DNA of 64,000 bases, from assembly GCF_002018365.1 (NCBI RefSeq), contig NZ_MVKX01000006.1, positions 124,001-188,000 on the forward strand. The letters run 5' to 3'. This DNA comes from Acinetobacter amyesii (GTDB taxonomy: Bacteria > Pseudomonadota > Gammaproteobacteria > Pseudomonadales > Moraxellaceae). Shown here in pieces: positions 46,547 through 54,842 of this stretch (position 1 is the first letter of the stretch; each line of letters begins with the position of its first letter). The notes beneath the pieces are model-generated. The model had not been told where the DNA came from, made no database searches, and saw only the letters and a program-made list of their open reading frames with translations. Made by a program: the position numbers and the translations under genes.

Positions 46547-47149
46547 TTATTTAGGCATATTTTTGACAGCATCGGACAAAAACTGCAAGAGCATCGGTAT
46601 TTTTTCTGCAAAATCATCCATGCCATGTGTTCCACCCACCTCAGTGATCAGCATGGCCATGCCGGCTTGAGTCGCACTATAAAAATCAGCGGCATCTCGA
46701 TAATCCAAGGTTTCATCACCTTGTTGGAGCAAGACCAACAGTTGATCTGCGTTCTCAACCTTAGATACAGCCAAAGCCTGCATTTGATTGAGCTGTGCAT
46801 CATCTAAGCACCACGTTTCCGTCACCTGATAAGGCAATGCTGTCTCGCCAAATAAATCGCGAAATAATTGCCATGGATAGACCGCAGGATTGATGAGCAC
46901 CGCAGGAATGTGATGGCGCGCCATCCACTGCGTCGCATAAAAGCCACCTAAACTACTCCCCACCAAAACCACATCATCCAAACCTTCAATCAGCTCTGAC
47001 ATCTGCTGCATCACCTGTAACGGTGGCATATTCAAATCTGGCAAATGTACGTGCACACCAATTAAGTCTGCGCAATAGCGCCGCAATATCTGTCCTTTCA
47101 CTGAATTTGAGTTACTTTGAAAACCATGCAAATACACAATATTCATCAT
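46547..47149 (-). CDS. YqiA-like alpha/beta hydrolase
   Basis: A 200-residue esterase-like protein of the YqiA/UPF0227 group, which in many gammaproteobacteria lies next to parE, as here. It starts MMNIVYLHGFQSNSNSVKGQILRRY. The nucleophile elbow is LVGSSLGGFYATQWM (Ser near 77). NPAVYPWQLFRDLFG and the catalytic His in GGTHGMDDFAEKI are also present. A GGA six bases before 47149 supports this start over an in-frame ATG 14 codons upstream. Substrate unknown. Confidence 0.88.
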   Translation of the reverse strand: MMNIVYLHGFQSNSNSVKGQILRRYCADLIGVHVHLPDLNMPPLQVMQQMSELIEGLDDVVLVGSSLGGFYATQWMARHHIPAVLINPAVYPWQLFRDLFGETALPYQVTETWCLDDAQLNQMQALAVSKVENADQLLVLLQQGDETLDYRDAADFYSATQAGMAMLITEVGGTHGMDDFAEKIPMLLQFLSDAVKNMPK

Positions 47150-47389
47150 TTTGATTCCAAATTGATCTTTAAATTGCTTTAAAAGTGGCATATAAGTGTT
47201 AACTGCGTCACATTTTATAAATTTGAATTTTTAGTAAAATTGTCAGACAAAAGGCATTCACCGACTGGTCTGTTATCGGTATTGTAAAAGCTGTTCGTGA
47301 GAATTTTATAAAATAAACAATGAAACTTCAGGCTATTCCAGTAATAAATACAATCGAGGGATAGCATTGAATGTAAGGATAGGAACATT

Positions 47390-48721
47390 ATGCCTAGCTT
47401 AACACCATTGCATGAAACCTATTGTAAATGGGATCGCACACCACCCAGTCAAGCTGATGTTCTGGAAGGTTTGGCACAGCTCGTGACAATGCGTTTTAGT
47501 GATGTCGTGCATGACTTGATCAAAAACATTCAACGTGAAATTTTAATCAGTATTTTTGGAATGAGCGAACAAGGCTCGAAAGCCTTTCATAAGCAGCCGA
47601 CCATTGCACGGATTTATGAATTTTCTTACAACACCTTTTTCAATTATGGCAATTATTTACTCGCACCTACGCTGCGTAGCATTATTGAAAAATTCCCACG
47701 CTTACACGACAAACCCCTCACCCCGTCTTTACATTTTTTAGTGGGCGCGCTGAATGGGGTCTTGGGCGACTATTTACTGAAATATCACAACCCGATGGCC
47801 TTACCGATGGTGGTTTACGACCATTATGGTGCGGTACAAAAAGGTGAATTAACTGGTCGTATTACCCTGTTGATTCATGGGCTCTGCATGAATCATCTGT
47901 CATGGTCGACAGCCAAATATGGCGGCATCGGTGAGAAATTACTGTCACAACGTGACCACAACACCATGCTGTATTTAAATTACAACACGGGTCGTCGTAT
48001 TTCGACCAATGGCCGTAGCCTTGCCAATACATTAGAAGATTTGGTCCGCCGCAACCCGGGTATTACCAGTATCGACTTAATTGGTCATAGTATGGGGGGC
48101 TTAGTGTCCCGTAGTGCCATTTTTTATGGCAAACAAAATATGTATCAATGGATTCATCAAGTTGAAAATCTAGTCTGCTTGGGCTCACCACATCATGGTG
48201 CGGTACTTGAACGTGTCGGATTTCATCTGCAAGATCAATTGGGACGTTTCCCCTTGGTCAAAATCGTGGGGCACGTGGTGAATATTCGCAGTAACGGCAT
48301 TTTAGATTTGCGCTATGGCAGCGTGCGTGATGATGATTGGGAACATAATGATGTCCGCATTGGGTTCATGGATGACAACCGTAAGCCTGCCCCGATTCCA
48401 TCACATATCAATACCTACCTCGTGGCAGGAACCATCGAATATGAACATCGTCGCAATAAAACGCGACATGTAATTGGAGATTACTTGGTCAGTGTAAAAA
48501 GTGCATTGGGGGAACACCCAAATGCACGTTATCAGCTTAAAGTGCCAGATTCACATAAAGCGATTTTTTATGGCCTGAACCATTTTGAAATTCAGCATCA
48601 TCCGCAAGTGGCCGAGCAAATCGTGCATTGGTTCTATCCAAACAATGACGATAAAGCTTGTGATCATATCTATGAATTTATGATGGACTTGGAAAGTATG
48701 GAAGGCATTGCCCTAACGTAA
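47390..48721 (+). CDS. Alpha/beta hydrolase, PGAP1/lipase-like
   Basis: A 443-residue protein with an N-terminal helical region (1-145, no signal peptide; VGALNGVLGDYLL) and a C-terminal hydrolase. The latter has the oxyanion stretch ITLLIHGLCMNHLSW (about 157-171), nucleophile motif IDLIGHSMGGLVSRSA (Ser near 229) and GSPHHGAVLERVG, typical of triacylglycerol lipase/PGAP1-like enzymes. A late His, probably in GLNHFEIQHHP, is the catalytic base candidate. The DSHKAIFYGLNHFEIQ region resembles permuted papain-like/lipase tails. The substrate and role are unknown. Confidence 0.8.
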   Translation: MPSLTPLHETYCKWDRTPPSQADVLEGLAQLVTMRFSDVVHDLIKNIQREILISIFGMSEQGSKAFHKQPTIARIYEFSYNTFFNYGNYLLAPTLRSIIEKFPRLHDKPLTPSLHFLVGALNGVLGDYLLKYHNPMALPMVVYDHYGAVQKGELTGRITLLIHGLCMNHLSWSTAKYGGIGEKLLSQRDHNTMLYLNYNTGRRISTNGRSLANTLEDLVRRNPGITSIDLIGHSMGGLVSRSAIFYGKQNMYQWIHQVENLVCLGSPHHGAVLERVGFHLQDQLGRFPLVKIVGHVVNIRSNGILDLRYGSVRDDDWEHNDVRIGFMDDNRKPAPIPSHINTYLVAGTIEYEHRRNKTRHVIGDYLVSVKSALGEHPNARYQLKVPDSHKAIFYGLNHFEIQHHPQVAEQIVHWFYPNNDDKACDHIYEFMMDLESMEGIALT

Positions 48722-48743
48722 AATTTCCACCATGTGTATGCGT

Positions 48744-48771
48744 AAAAAAGCCCTCAACTGAGGGCTTTTTT
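48744..48771. terminator. Bidirectional terminator, lipase-like gene / dsbB
   Basis: GCCCTCA / TGAGGGC stem with a 2-base spacer, A6 on one side and T6 on the other, lies between convergent genes. Confidence 0.85.
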
Positions 48772-48784
48772 ATATATCACTGAA

Positions 48785-49312
48785 TTAGAATTTATCACGT
48801 AAACGTGGCACTGGTTTGCTTGGGTATTTACGCAATAACTGCCAAAGACTGAGCAAAGTTAAGACCGCAAAAAACACCAATGACCAAACCGGTAAGGATT
48901 GCCCCAAGAACGTCCAATCTACTTTGGCGCACTCACCAGAGCCGGTCAGTACTTGTTCAAAGACTGATTTTAAGGGCAGCGTTTCTACCCAATAATCCAG
49001 TCCCGGGCCACAGCTAGGTACTTTGTCTGGCGGTAAATTTTGCAGCCAAATATGACGCGCAGCCACCCCAGCAGACCATAGAATTGATAGTGTCCCCAAC
49101 AATGCGTAAATGCGTTTACCCCAATTCGATGCTGGATTGTGAATCAACGCAATCAATGAAATAATGCCGAGTCCAATCAAACCAATACGTTGGAATACGC
49201 ACAACGGACAAGGTTCTAAGCCTTGTACATGTTCTAAAAACAGCGCAAAAGACATACCGATCACGCTGGCTAAAAACAACAAACCACTCACGAAGCGGAA
49301 ACTCCATTTCAT
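48785..49312 (-). CDS. dsbB: Disulfide bond formation protein DsbB
   Basis: Four-helix inner-membrane protein that reoxidises DsbA and passes electrons to quinone. The 175 residues contain the first periplasmic pair in LEPCPLCVFQRIG (CxxC near residues 34-37). The second pair is in the loop with PSCGPGLDYW and SGECAKVDW. Arg after CPLCVFQ is the quinone-contact residue. Both redox pairs are present. It is 20 bases downstream of gshA, so probably cotranscribed. Confidence 0.96.
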   Translation of the reverse strand: MKWSFRFVSGLLFLASVIGMSFALFLEHVQGLEPCPLCVFQRIGLIGLGIISLIALIHNPASNWGKRIYALLGTLSILWSAGVAARHIWLQNLPPDKVPSCGPGLDYWVETLPLKSVFEQVLTGSGECAKVDWTFLGQSLPVWSLVFFAVLTLLSLWQLLRKYPSKPVPRLRDKF

Positions 49313-49332
49313 GGTAAATCCTCTTAAATTTT

Positions 49333-50910
49333 TTATCTAAAGTTTTTCAAATATTCTTCAAAACTCAAGGTGCAGTCTTGCTCAAGTTGAGCCTGTTTTT
49401 CTAAAGACTGCTCAGCAGCTTGTGCAAAGTATGCTGCAGTTTCAGGGCTCAAGACATGCTGCTCATACACTTCAGCATGTTGTAAGGCCATAAAGCTACC
49501 AAAGCCCCAAGTTCCACCTTGTTCTAAAGTATCGCTAATCATACGTGCCGACAATGTTTCATCGACTTCATCGATGCGTGATTGCATCACAGCCATTGCC
49601 TGAGTGTAAATATCTGTATTGTAAGAATCATCCAGCAATTCAGCCAACGGTTGCATCGCAGCGACATGTGTACGACACCATGTTTCAATTGGAACCGCTT
49701 GGCCTTGCTGTAAAATCACTGCGTTTGGCGCACGACCACGGTTTACCACTTCCGCCTGATTTTTCTCAATTTCATTTTGTTCGGCATCTAACAATGCTGG
49801 GCTGTCTTGCAATAAACAGTATAAAGCCACCACTTCGAGCAAGCCTGCCGTGTCTTCATTGATCCCAATCGGGCTATAAGGATTGACGTCTACCGCGCGT
49901 AATTCAACATAACCTACGCCACGATTTTGCAGGGCTTCAGATGGTGTTTCACCATCCTGTGGCACTTGTTTCGGACGAACCAAACTGTAGTATTCATTTT
50001 CAATTTGCAACACATGGTCATTAATTTGAATCGGTTCACCCTGTTCATCATTTAAACCTAAATGACTAAATGCGGCATACGGGGTATGTACCGCTTTTTG
50101 CAAACCTTCCAAATACGCCTGAATGTCGTTGTAGTGAATCCCTAACTGTTTTTGTGCTGAATTTTGATAGCCAAAATTTCCCATACGCAGCGCCGTTGCA
50201 TAAGGTAAAAATAACGTGCCTTTTAAGAGTGGTAACAGCTGGTGTTCACGTCCAGTCATAAAACATTTACACACCGACGGGCTCGCCCCAACCAAAAACA
50301 TCACCAATGGCGTTAAACGAATAAAATTACGGATCAGGCCAAAATAACGATGACTGCGATAATCCTGTAAGCTCAATGCTTTGAGAGCATCGTCAGTTTC
50401 GTGCTGTTGCAGTGCTTCAAAGAAATGATCTGGGAAGGATAAATTATAATGCACCCCTGAAATGGTCTGCATTCGGCGACCATAGCGCACCCCTAAACCA
50501 CGACGGTACAAGGTTTTAAAGCGCCCAATATTCGAGCTGCCATATTGCGCTAAACGAATACTGTCTTCGTCTTTATCCAACATGCATGGCATCGACAACG
50601 GCCAAAGTTTTTCACCATGTTCCAAATGCGTATGCGCAACAGCATGAATATCTTGCAGATAATTCAACGCCTCGGTAATGGTTTCTTTTGGCGGTGTGAT
50701 AAATTCCATTAAAGCTTCAGAATAGTCTGTCGTAATATGCGGATGAGTCAAAGCCGCACCCAAAGCTTGGGGATGGTCGGCCTGAGACAAGAAACCGTTG
50801 CTTTGCATACGTAAGCTTTCACGCTCAATACCGCGCAACATTCCTTTAATCAGCGAAGAATCTACCCAAGTCGGTAAAATGTCTTGAGAGGTCGATTCGG
50901 GTTGACTCAT
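49333..50910 (-). CDS. gshA: Glutamate--cysteine ligase, proteobacterial type
   Basis: First step of glutathione synthesis. The 525 residues match the gammaproteobacterial GshA family: ERESLRMQSNGFLSQADHPQALGAALTHPHITTDYSEALMEFITPP near the start (metal and Glu binding). It also has GVHYNLSFPDHFF, GASPSVCKCF, NRGVGYVELRAVDVNPYSPIGI. All regions are contiguous and full length. It is followed by dsbB, pairing two thiol-redox genes. gshB is elsewhere in the window. Confidence 0.97.
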   Translation of the reverse strand: MSQPESTSQDILPTWVDSSLIKGMLRGIERESLRMQSNGFLSQADHPQALGAALTHPHITTDYSEALMEFITPPKETITEALNYLQDIHAVAHTHLEHGEKLWPLSMPCMLDKDEDSIRLAQYGSSNIGRFKTLYRRGLGVRYGRRMQTISGVHYNLSFPDHFFEALQQHETDDALKALSLQDYRSHRYFGLIRNFIRLTPLVMFLVGASPSVCKCFMTGREHQLLPLLKGTLFLPYATALRMGNFGYQNSAQKQLGIHYNDIQAYLEGLQKAVHTPYAAFSHLGLNDEQGEPIQINDHVLQIENEYYSLVRPKQVPQDGETPSEALQNRGVGYVELRAVDVNPYSPIGINEDTAGLLEVVALYCLLQDSPALLDAEQNEIEKNQAEVVNRGRAPNAVILQQGQAVPIETWCRTHVAAMQPLAELLDDSYNTDIYTQAMAVMQSRIDEVDETLSARMISDTLEQGGTWGFGSFMALQHAEVYEQHVLSPETAAYFAQAAEQSLEKQAQLEQDCTLSFEEYLKNFR

Positions 50911-51120
50911 TGCTATCTCGCTTAAATGGAAGAAACTACTAAAATAAAATCATCAGTTTATATCAGTATAACGCGATTTGAAGTGGGCATATGACCCACT
51001 GTATAGTTTTGAGACAAACCGTGATTTTATTTTGGCAATTTTTTATCACAAACTTACTCTATATGACATTTGAAATTTGTGATTTTATAAACAAATATAT
51101 GCTAATAATGCTTAAAACTT

Positions 51121-51660
51121 ATGAATTATCAAGATATTCTCGAATTTTGGTTTAACCCAGAAAATCAGCCTAATTGGTTCGCTAAAAGCAATAATTTTGA
51201 TGTTTTAATCGAAAAAAAGTTTAAAGACATCCATCAAGCGGCCAGTCAAGCAGAACTGTGGCAATGGCGTACTACTGCCGAAGGTCGATTGGCTGAAATT
51301 ATTGTTTTAGATCAATTTTCTCGAAATTTATTCCGTGACTCTGGCTTGGCTTTTGCCCAAGATGCACTGGCTTTGGCGCTTGCACAAGAAGCTATCGCGC
51401 AGGGTTTAGATCTACAATTAAGCCCTGAACAGCGCTCATTTTTATATATGCCCTTTATGCATAGCGAATCGACAAAAATCCATCAAAGCGCGTTAAAATT
51501 ATTTGAGCAACTGGGCAATCCGATCAACTTAGAATTTGAAAAAAAGCATAAAGTGATTATTGATCGATTTGGACGTTACCCGCATCGCAATGCGGTATTG
51601 GGCAGAACATCCACAGCAGAGGAATTGGAATTTTTAACCCAACCCAATTCTAGCTTTTAA
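51121..51660 (+). CDS. DUF924 family protein
   Basis: A 179-residue helical protein with the DUF924 hallmarks: ILEFWFNPENQPNWF at the start, IIVLDQFSRNLFRDSGLAFAQD (about 59-80) and PFMHSESTKIHQSALKLFEQL. The C-terminal GRYPHRNAVLGRTSTAEELEFL completes it. The fold resembles tetratricopeptide-like helices; the function is unknown. The next gene begins shortly after its stop. Confidence 0.9.
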   Translation: MNYQDILEFWFNPENQPNWFAKSNNFDVLIEKKFKDIHQAASQAELWQWRTTAEGRLAEIIVLDQFSRNLFRDSGLAFAQDALALALAQEAIAQGLDLQLSPEQRSFLYMPFMHSESTKIHQSALKLFEQLGNPINLEFEKKHKVIIDRFGRYPHRNAVLGRTSTAEELEFLTQPNSSF

Positions 51661-51720
51661 TTGACGGCTTTTGGCCAGTATCTCCCCCTTGCCATGAACC
51701 GACTGAACAGGAGTATGCGC

Positions 51721-52278
51721 ATGAACAAACTCATTATTGCAGCAGCCTTGACCGCAGCACTGGGCTTCACCGGCTGTGCAAGCACCCCATCGAAGCCTTT
51801 AACCTTCGAACAATTGGGTCGTTATGCTGCAACGCCATTAAATGCTCAAAGCTATCGGATTAGCTTCCAAGCTAGACCCAATATGAGCTATGGCACTGCC
51901 GAAGAAATCACCTTGGTTAAAGCTGCTCAAACCACCCTACACAATGGCTTTCAATATTTTAAAGTCATGGATGACCCGAGTAATCGGAGTCAAAAACCGC
52001 CGCGCCAAGCAGTGATTTACCCAGACCCTATGCCTTATCCATATGGCTATTACCGTCGCCATCCCGGCTTTTGGCCAGGCCCGTTTTATGACGTTCCACA
52101 GGTGGTCACACTCGATCCAACTCAAGTTTCCTACAGTATTACTTGTTATAAAGATCGTGCCAAAGCCCCTCAGGATGCCTTTGATGCTCGCTTGATTTTG
52201 CAGTCACTCGGGGCTAAATATGGTTTAGACAGCCAAGGAAATCCTTTGCCTGTAGCCGCTGAGCCTACCACCAAATAA
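51721..52278 (+). CDS. DUF4136-like lipoprotein
   Basis: A 185-residue lipoprotein: signal MNKLIIAAALTAALGFTGCAS with the lipidated Cys at 19. The mature part has an early RISFQARPNMSYGTAEEITLVKAAQTTL and the pattern of an AEEITL helix then FKVMDD, similar to DUF4136-type outer-membrane lipoproteins. A Pro/Tyr-rich stretch (MPYPYGYYRRHPGFWPGPFYD) follows. The start at 51721 is set by AGGAG seven bases upstream and by the signal peptide. Role unknown. Confidence 0.7.
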   Translation: MNKLIIAAALTAALGFTGCASTPSKPLTFEQLGRYAATPLNAQSYRISFQARPNMSYGTAEEITLVKAAQTTLHNGFQYFKVMDDPSNRSQKPPRQAVIYPDPMPYPYGYYRRHPGFWPGPFYDVPQVVTLDPTQVSYSITCYKDRAKAPQDAFDARLILQSLGAKYGLDSQGNPLPVAAEPTTK

Positions 52279-52304
52279 GTCAACCTATAGAGACCCGATC
52301 ATTG

Positions 52305-53615
52305 ATGAACCCAACTGAACAGCCCGCTGTTTCGCCCAGTCTGCAACGCAGTAAACGCTTCGCCACCATTGCTTTGGTGGTGGCGGTGCTGGCGTGGATT
52401 GCATTGATGATCGCAGCTAAATTGCTGCCCGAATACGTCTGGCTTATTCATATTTTAATGCTTTCAGCAGAAGCTGGCGTGGTTGGTGGTTTGGCAGACT
52501 GGTATGCGATAACCGTCTTATTTCGCAATCCTTTTGGTCGGATTCCGATTCCCAAATTTTTACGTGATCACACAGAAATTATTCCACGCAATAAAGCACG
52601 CATTGCCGAGTCGATGGGCCGCTTTGTTCAGGAAAATTTTCTTTCACCACAAGTGGTTGAAAAAAGCTTAGAGGAAACGGATCTCTCTCTTGCCGTCGGG
52701 AAATGGTTGGCCAATCCGCACAATAATGCGCAAGTGACCCAAGTCATTCAGCAAACGGTCCCGAAAATTTTCGAATTTGTCGGTCAGGAACAAATTGGAC
52801 GCTTTATCCAAAATAACAGCGTGCAATGGGTGCGCAATACGCAAGTCAACCATCTTGCCAGTGAAATGCTGCGAGCAGTTTTAGAAAATGATTTCCATCA
52901 AGATGTCCTGCAACGTGGACTAGATTTAGCCCATGATTGGATGTTACAGCACCCTGAACAAACCCGTGATTTATCACGTCAGTTGTTTAAAGAACTCGGT
53001 GTTTGGAAGCTCGCCAAAGGTGCAAGCTGGATTGGTATTGATGTACAGCAGCGAACCATTGATTCACTGGTCAGTCGTGTCGAGTCAATGCTTGCTGACC
53101 ATGAACATCCGTGGCGCCGTAAAATCGAAGACATGGCACAGCAGCTTATGCAGCAACTGGCGGACAATCAGAGTGTTGCCAGCCAACGCCTGAACAGCAC
53201 CAAAGATGCCATGCTCGATAGTCCACAAATGTTGAATTTTATCAGTGGTGCAGTGGTGATTTTATGCGACGCGATTCGTTCTGATTTAGAAAAACCCGAC
53301 TCTGGGATTGCACAAAACCTACGTGTCGCCATTCAACAAGTGGGCGAAAATATTGTCTCTAACGTCGCTGTACGCCAATTGCTGAATGAAAAAATGAGTG
53401 ATATTGCCATCAATCTCTCCGACCAATACAGCGAAAAAGTCATTCGGTTTATCAGTGAGCGTATACACGAATGGGACTCACGTGAAATGATCGATAAGAT
53501 CGAAAACGAAGTCGGTGGCGACCTGCATATGATCCGAGTCAATGGTGTCGTGGTCGGCGGTTTTATTGGCCTAGCACTGGGGATTATTCGTGCCTGTGTA
53601 GAATGGCTGCTTTAG
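52305..53615 (+). CDS. DUF445 (YjiN-like) membrane protein
   Basis: A 436-residue protein with one or two N-terminal membrane helices (about 20-62: FATIALVVAVLAWIALMIAAKLL and IHILMLSAEAGVVGGLADWYAITVLF). The DUF445 hallmark GGLADWYAITVLFRNPFGRIPIPK is followed by a long, mainly helical domain. A C-terminal helix VGGFIGLALGIIRACVEWLL anchors the other end. The family (YjiN in E. coli) has no settled function. The ATG at 52305 is used; a TTG just before it is less likely. It runs 26 bases after the lipoprotein gene, possibly in one operon. Confidence 0.9.
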   Translation: MNPTEQPAVSPSLQRSKRFATIALVVAVLAWIALMIAAKLLPEYVWLIHILMLSAEAGVVGGLADWYAITVLFRNPFGRIPIPKFLRDHTEIIPRNKARIAESMGRFVQENFLSPQVVEKSLEETDLSLAVGKWLANPHNNAQVTQVIQQTVPKIFEFVGQEQIGRFIQNNSVQWVRNTQVNHLASEMLRAVLENDFHQDVLQRGLDLAHDWMLQHPEQTRDLSRQLFKELGVWKLAKGASWIGIDVQQRTIDSLVSRVESMLADHEHPWRRKIEDMAQQLMQQLADNQSVASQRLNSTKDAMLDSPQMLNFISGAVVILCDAIRSDLEKPDSGIAQNLRVAIQQVGENIVSNVAVRQLLNEKMSDIAINLSDQYSEKVIRFISERIHEWDSREMIDKIENEVGGDLHMIRVNGVVVGGFIGLALGIIRACVEWLL

Positions 53616-53724
53616 CTGCCCGCTAAAGACCTCATCACAGGAGATGATAGGCCGCAGGTTTGAGCTTTATGCGTAGAACCGTTAAACTTTGCCGATCCTA
53701 AAATTTAATAGAACAATAAAATCT

Positions 53725-54318
53725 ATGCATTTACCTGCCATCTATACACTACCTTTCATTCTGATCATCAGTAGCTTAAGCGCTTGCCAGACCATTTCCA
53801 AAACCAGCAGTACAGTCAGCGACAAAGTGATGGGGATGCTCGGTAAAGAAAAAGCCCCTGAAATCGATAAAAAAGGCACGGTCGATATCAGCAAAAGTAC
53901 CCAACAACAGTTAGAAACCCTACTGACCAATATGCCGAAAAATCAGTGGGTCTATATTGAAAATGATCAACAAGGTACATCTACCCTCAAAAATAAATCG
54001 GCAGACAGTTTCACCTTGAGCCTCAAATTGAATTGCAAAATCAGCACTCAGCGCCCAACGTTCAGTTTAAGCAATGCAGATGGCCAAGATATTCTAAAAG
54101 CCCATGACACGAATGTGGGACAAATTCAAATTCTGCTCGACAATAAAAACTTTGGAAATCCGTTTGAGACAGCCAATCAGCAAAAGTTTCAAAACTTTAA
54201 AACCGCTATCGCTCAAGCCAAAGTCATTAAAGTGTTTAATGCCTCAAAACTCTATACCTTCCAAAACAACAAAGCCGAGTTACTCTCTAAAGCGGTGAGT
54301 TGTCGCGATAGCCTATAA
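53725..54318 (+). CDS. Hypothetical lipoprotein
   Basis: A 197-residue predicted lipoprotein beginning MHLPAIYTLPFILIISSLSACQTIS with the lipidated Cys near 21. The start at 53725 follows from this signal; an in-frame ATG 12 codons upstream would spoil it. The mature part is Lys/Gln/Asn-rich with a beta-rich look (WVYIENDQQGTSTLKNKSADSFTLSLKL). Two more cysteines (NCKIS and SCRDSL) could form a disulfide. I recognise no family. It follows DUF445 by about 110 bases. Confidence 0.65.
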   Translation: MHLPAIYTLPFILIISSLSACQTISKTSSTVSDKVMGMLGKEKAPEIDKKGTVDISKSTQQQLETLLTNMPKNQWVYIENDQQGTSTLKNKSADSFTLSLKLNCKISTQRPTFSLSNADGQDILKAHDTNVGQIQILLDNKNFGNPFETANQQKFQNFKTAIAQAKVIKVFNASKLYTFQNNKAELLSKAVSCRDSL

Positions 54319-54377
54319 ATATTCGGGGCGAAATGCAGTAAGTCACCGTTTGACTCAGCTGTGACTTACATGCAGGC

Positions 54378-54671
54378 TTATTTTGCAGGTGGCTGTGGCC
54401 CTGACATATCGACCAACAAGCCTGTAAATTTTCGAACAAACGGCAATAAAATCAGCACAATGGGGAAAGCAATTGCCCAAGAAATCATCCAATTATGCAG
54501 CCATAGGGTAAGAAAACCCTCAAACCAACCTAAATTTCTGAGCATATTAATAAACGAAATAATGCCGCTCATGAGACAGGACAAAATAAACGGCACGATA
54601 ATCAGCGCCCAACGTGCAGCTAACTTCGGCACATTGCCAAAAATTTTAGGGGTGGGTTGTGACATGTCCAT
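54378..54671 (-). CDS. DUF2798 small membrane protein
   Basis: A 97-residue inner-membrane protein with two hydrophobic helices, about 22-45 (WALIIVPFILSCLMSGIISFINM) and 60-85 (WMISWAIAFPIVLILLPFVRKF). A basic R-x2 segment follows. This matches the DUF2798 pattern: FILSCLMSGIISFINMLRNLG, then a WLHNWMISWAIAFP motif. Function unknown. It converges with the preceding plus-strand lipoprotein gene. Confidence 0.8.
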   Translation of the reverse strand: MDMSQPTPKIFGNVPKLAARWALIIVPFILSCLMSGIISFINMLRNLGWFEGFLTLWLHNWMISWAIAFPIVLILLPFVRKFTGLLVDMSGPQPPAK

Positions 54672-54842
54672 ATACTCGAGCAGTGATCCTGAATCGCTAA
54701 ACCACTTATATCGTTTTACTTCGATATAAGCAATGCTTCACTTTTATCGAATATTTTTTATTCGCAACAAATGGGTTCACCTAAAGAGCCTGAAATTTGC
54801 TATATTTACCGTTTTTCTGCGACATTTATTTTTCGACTGATT

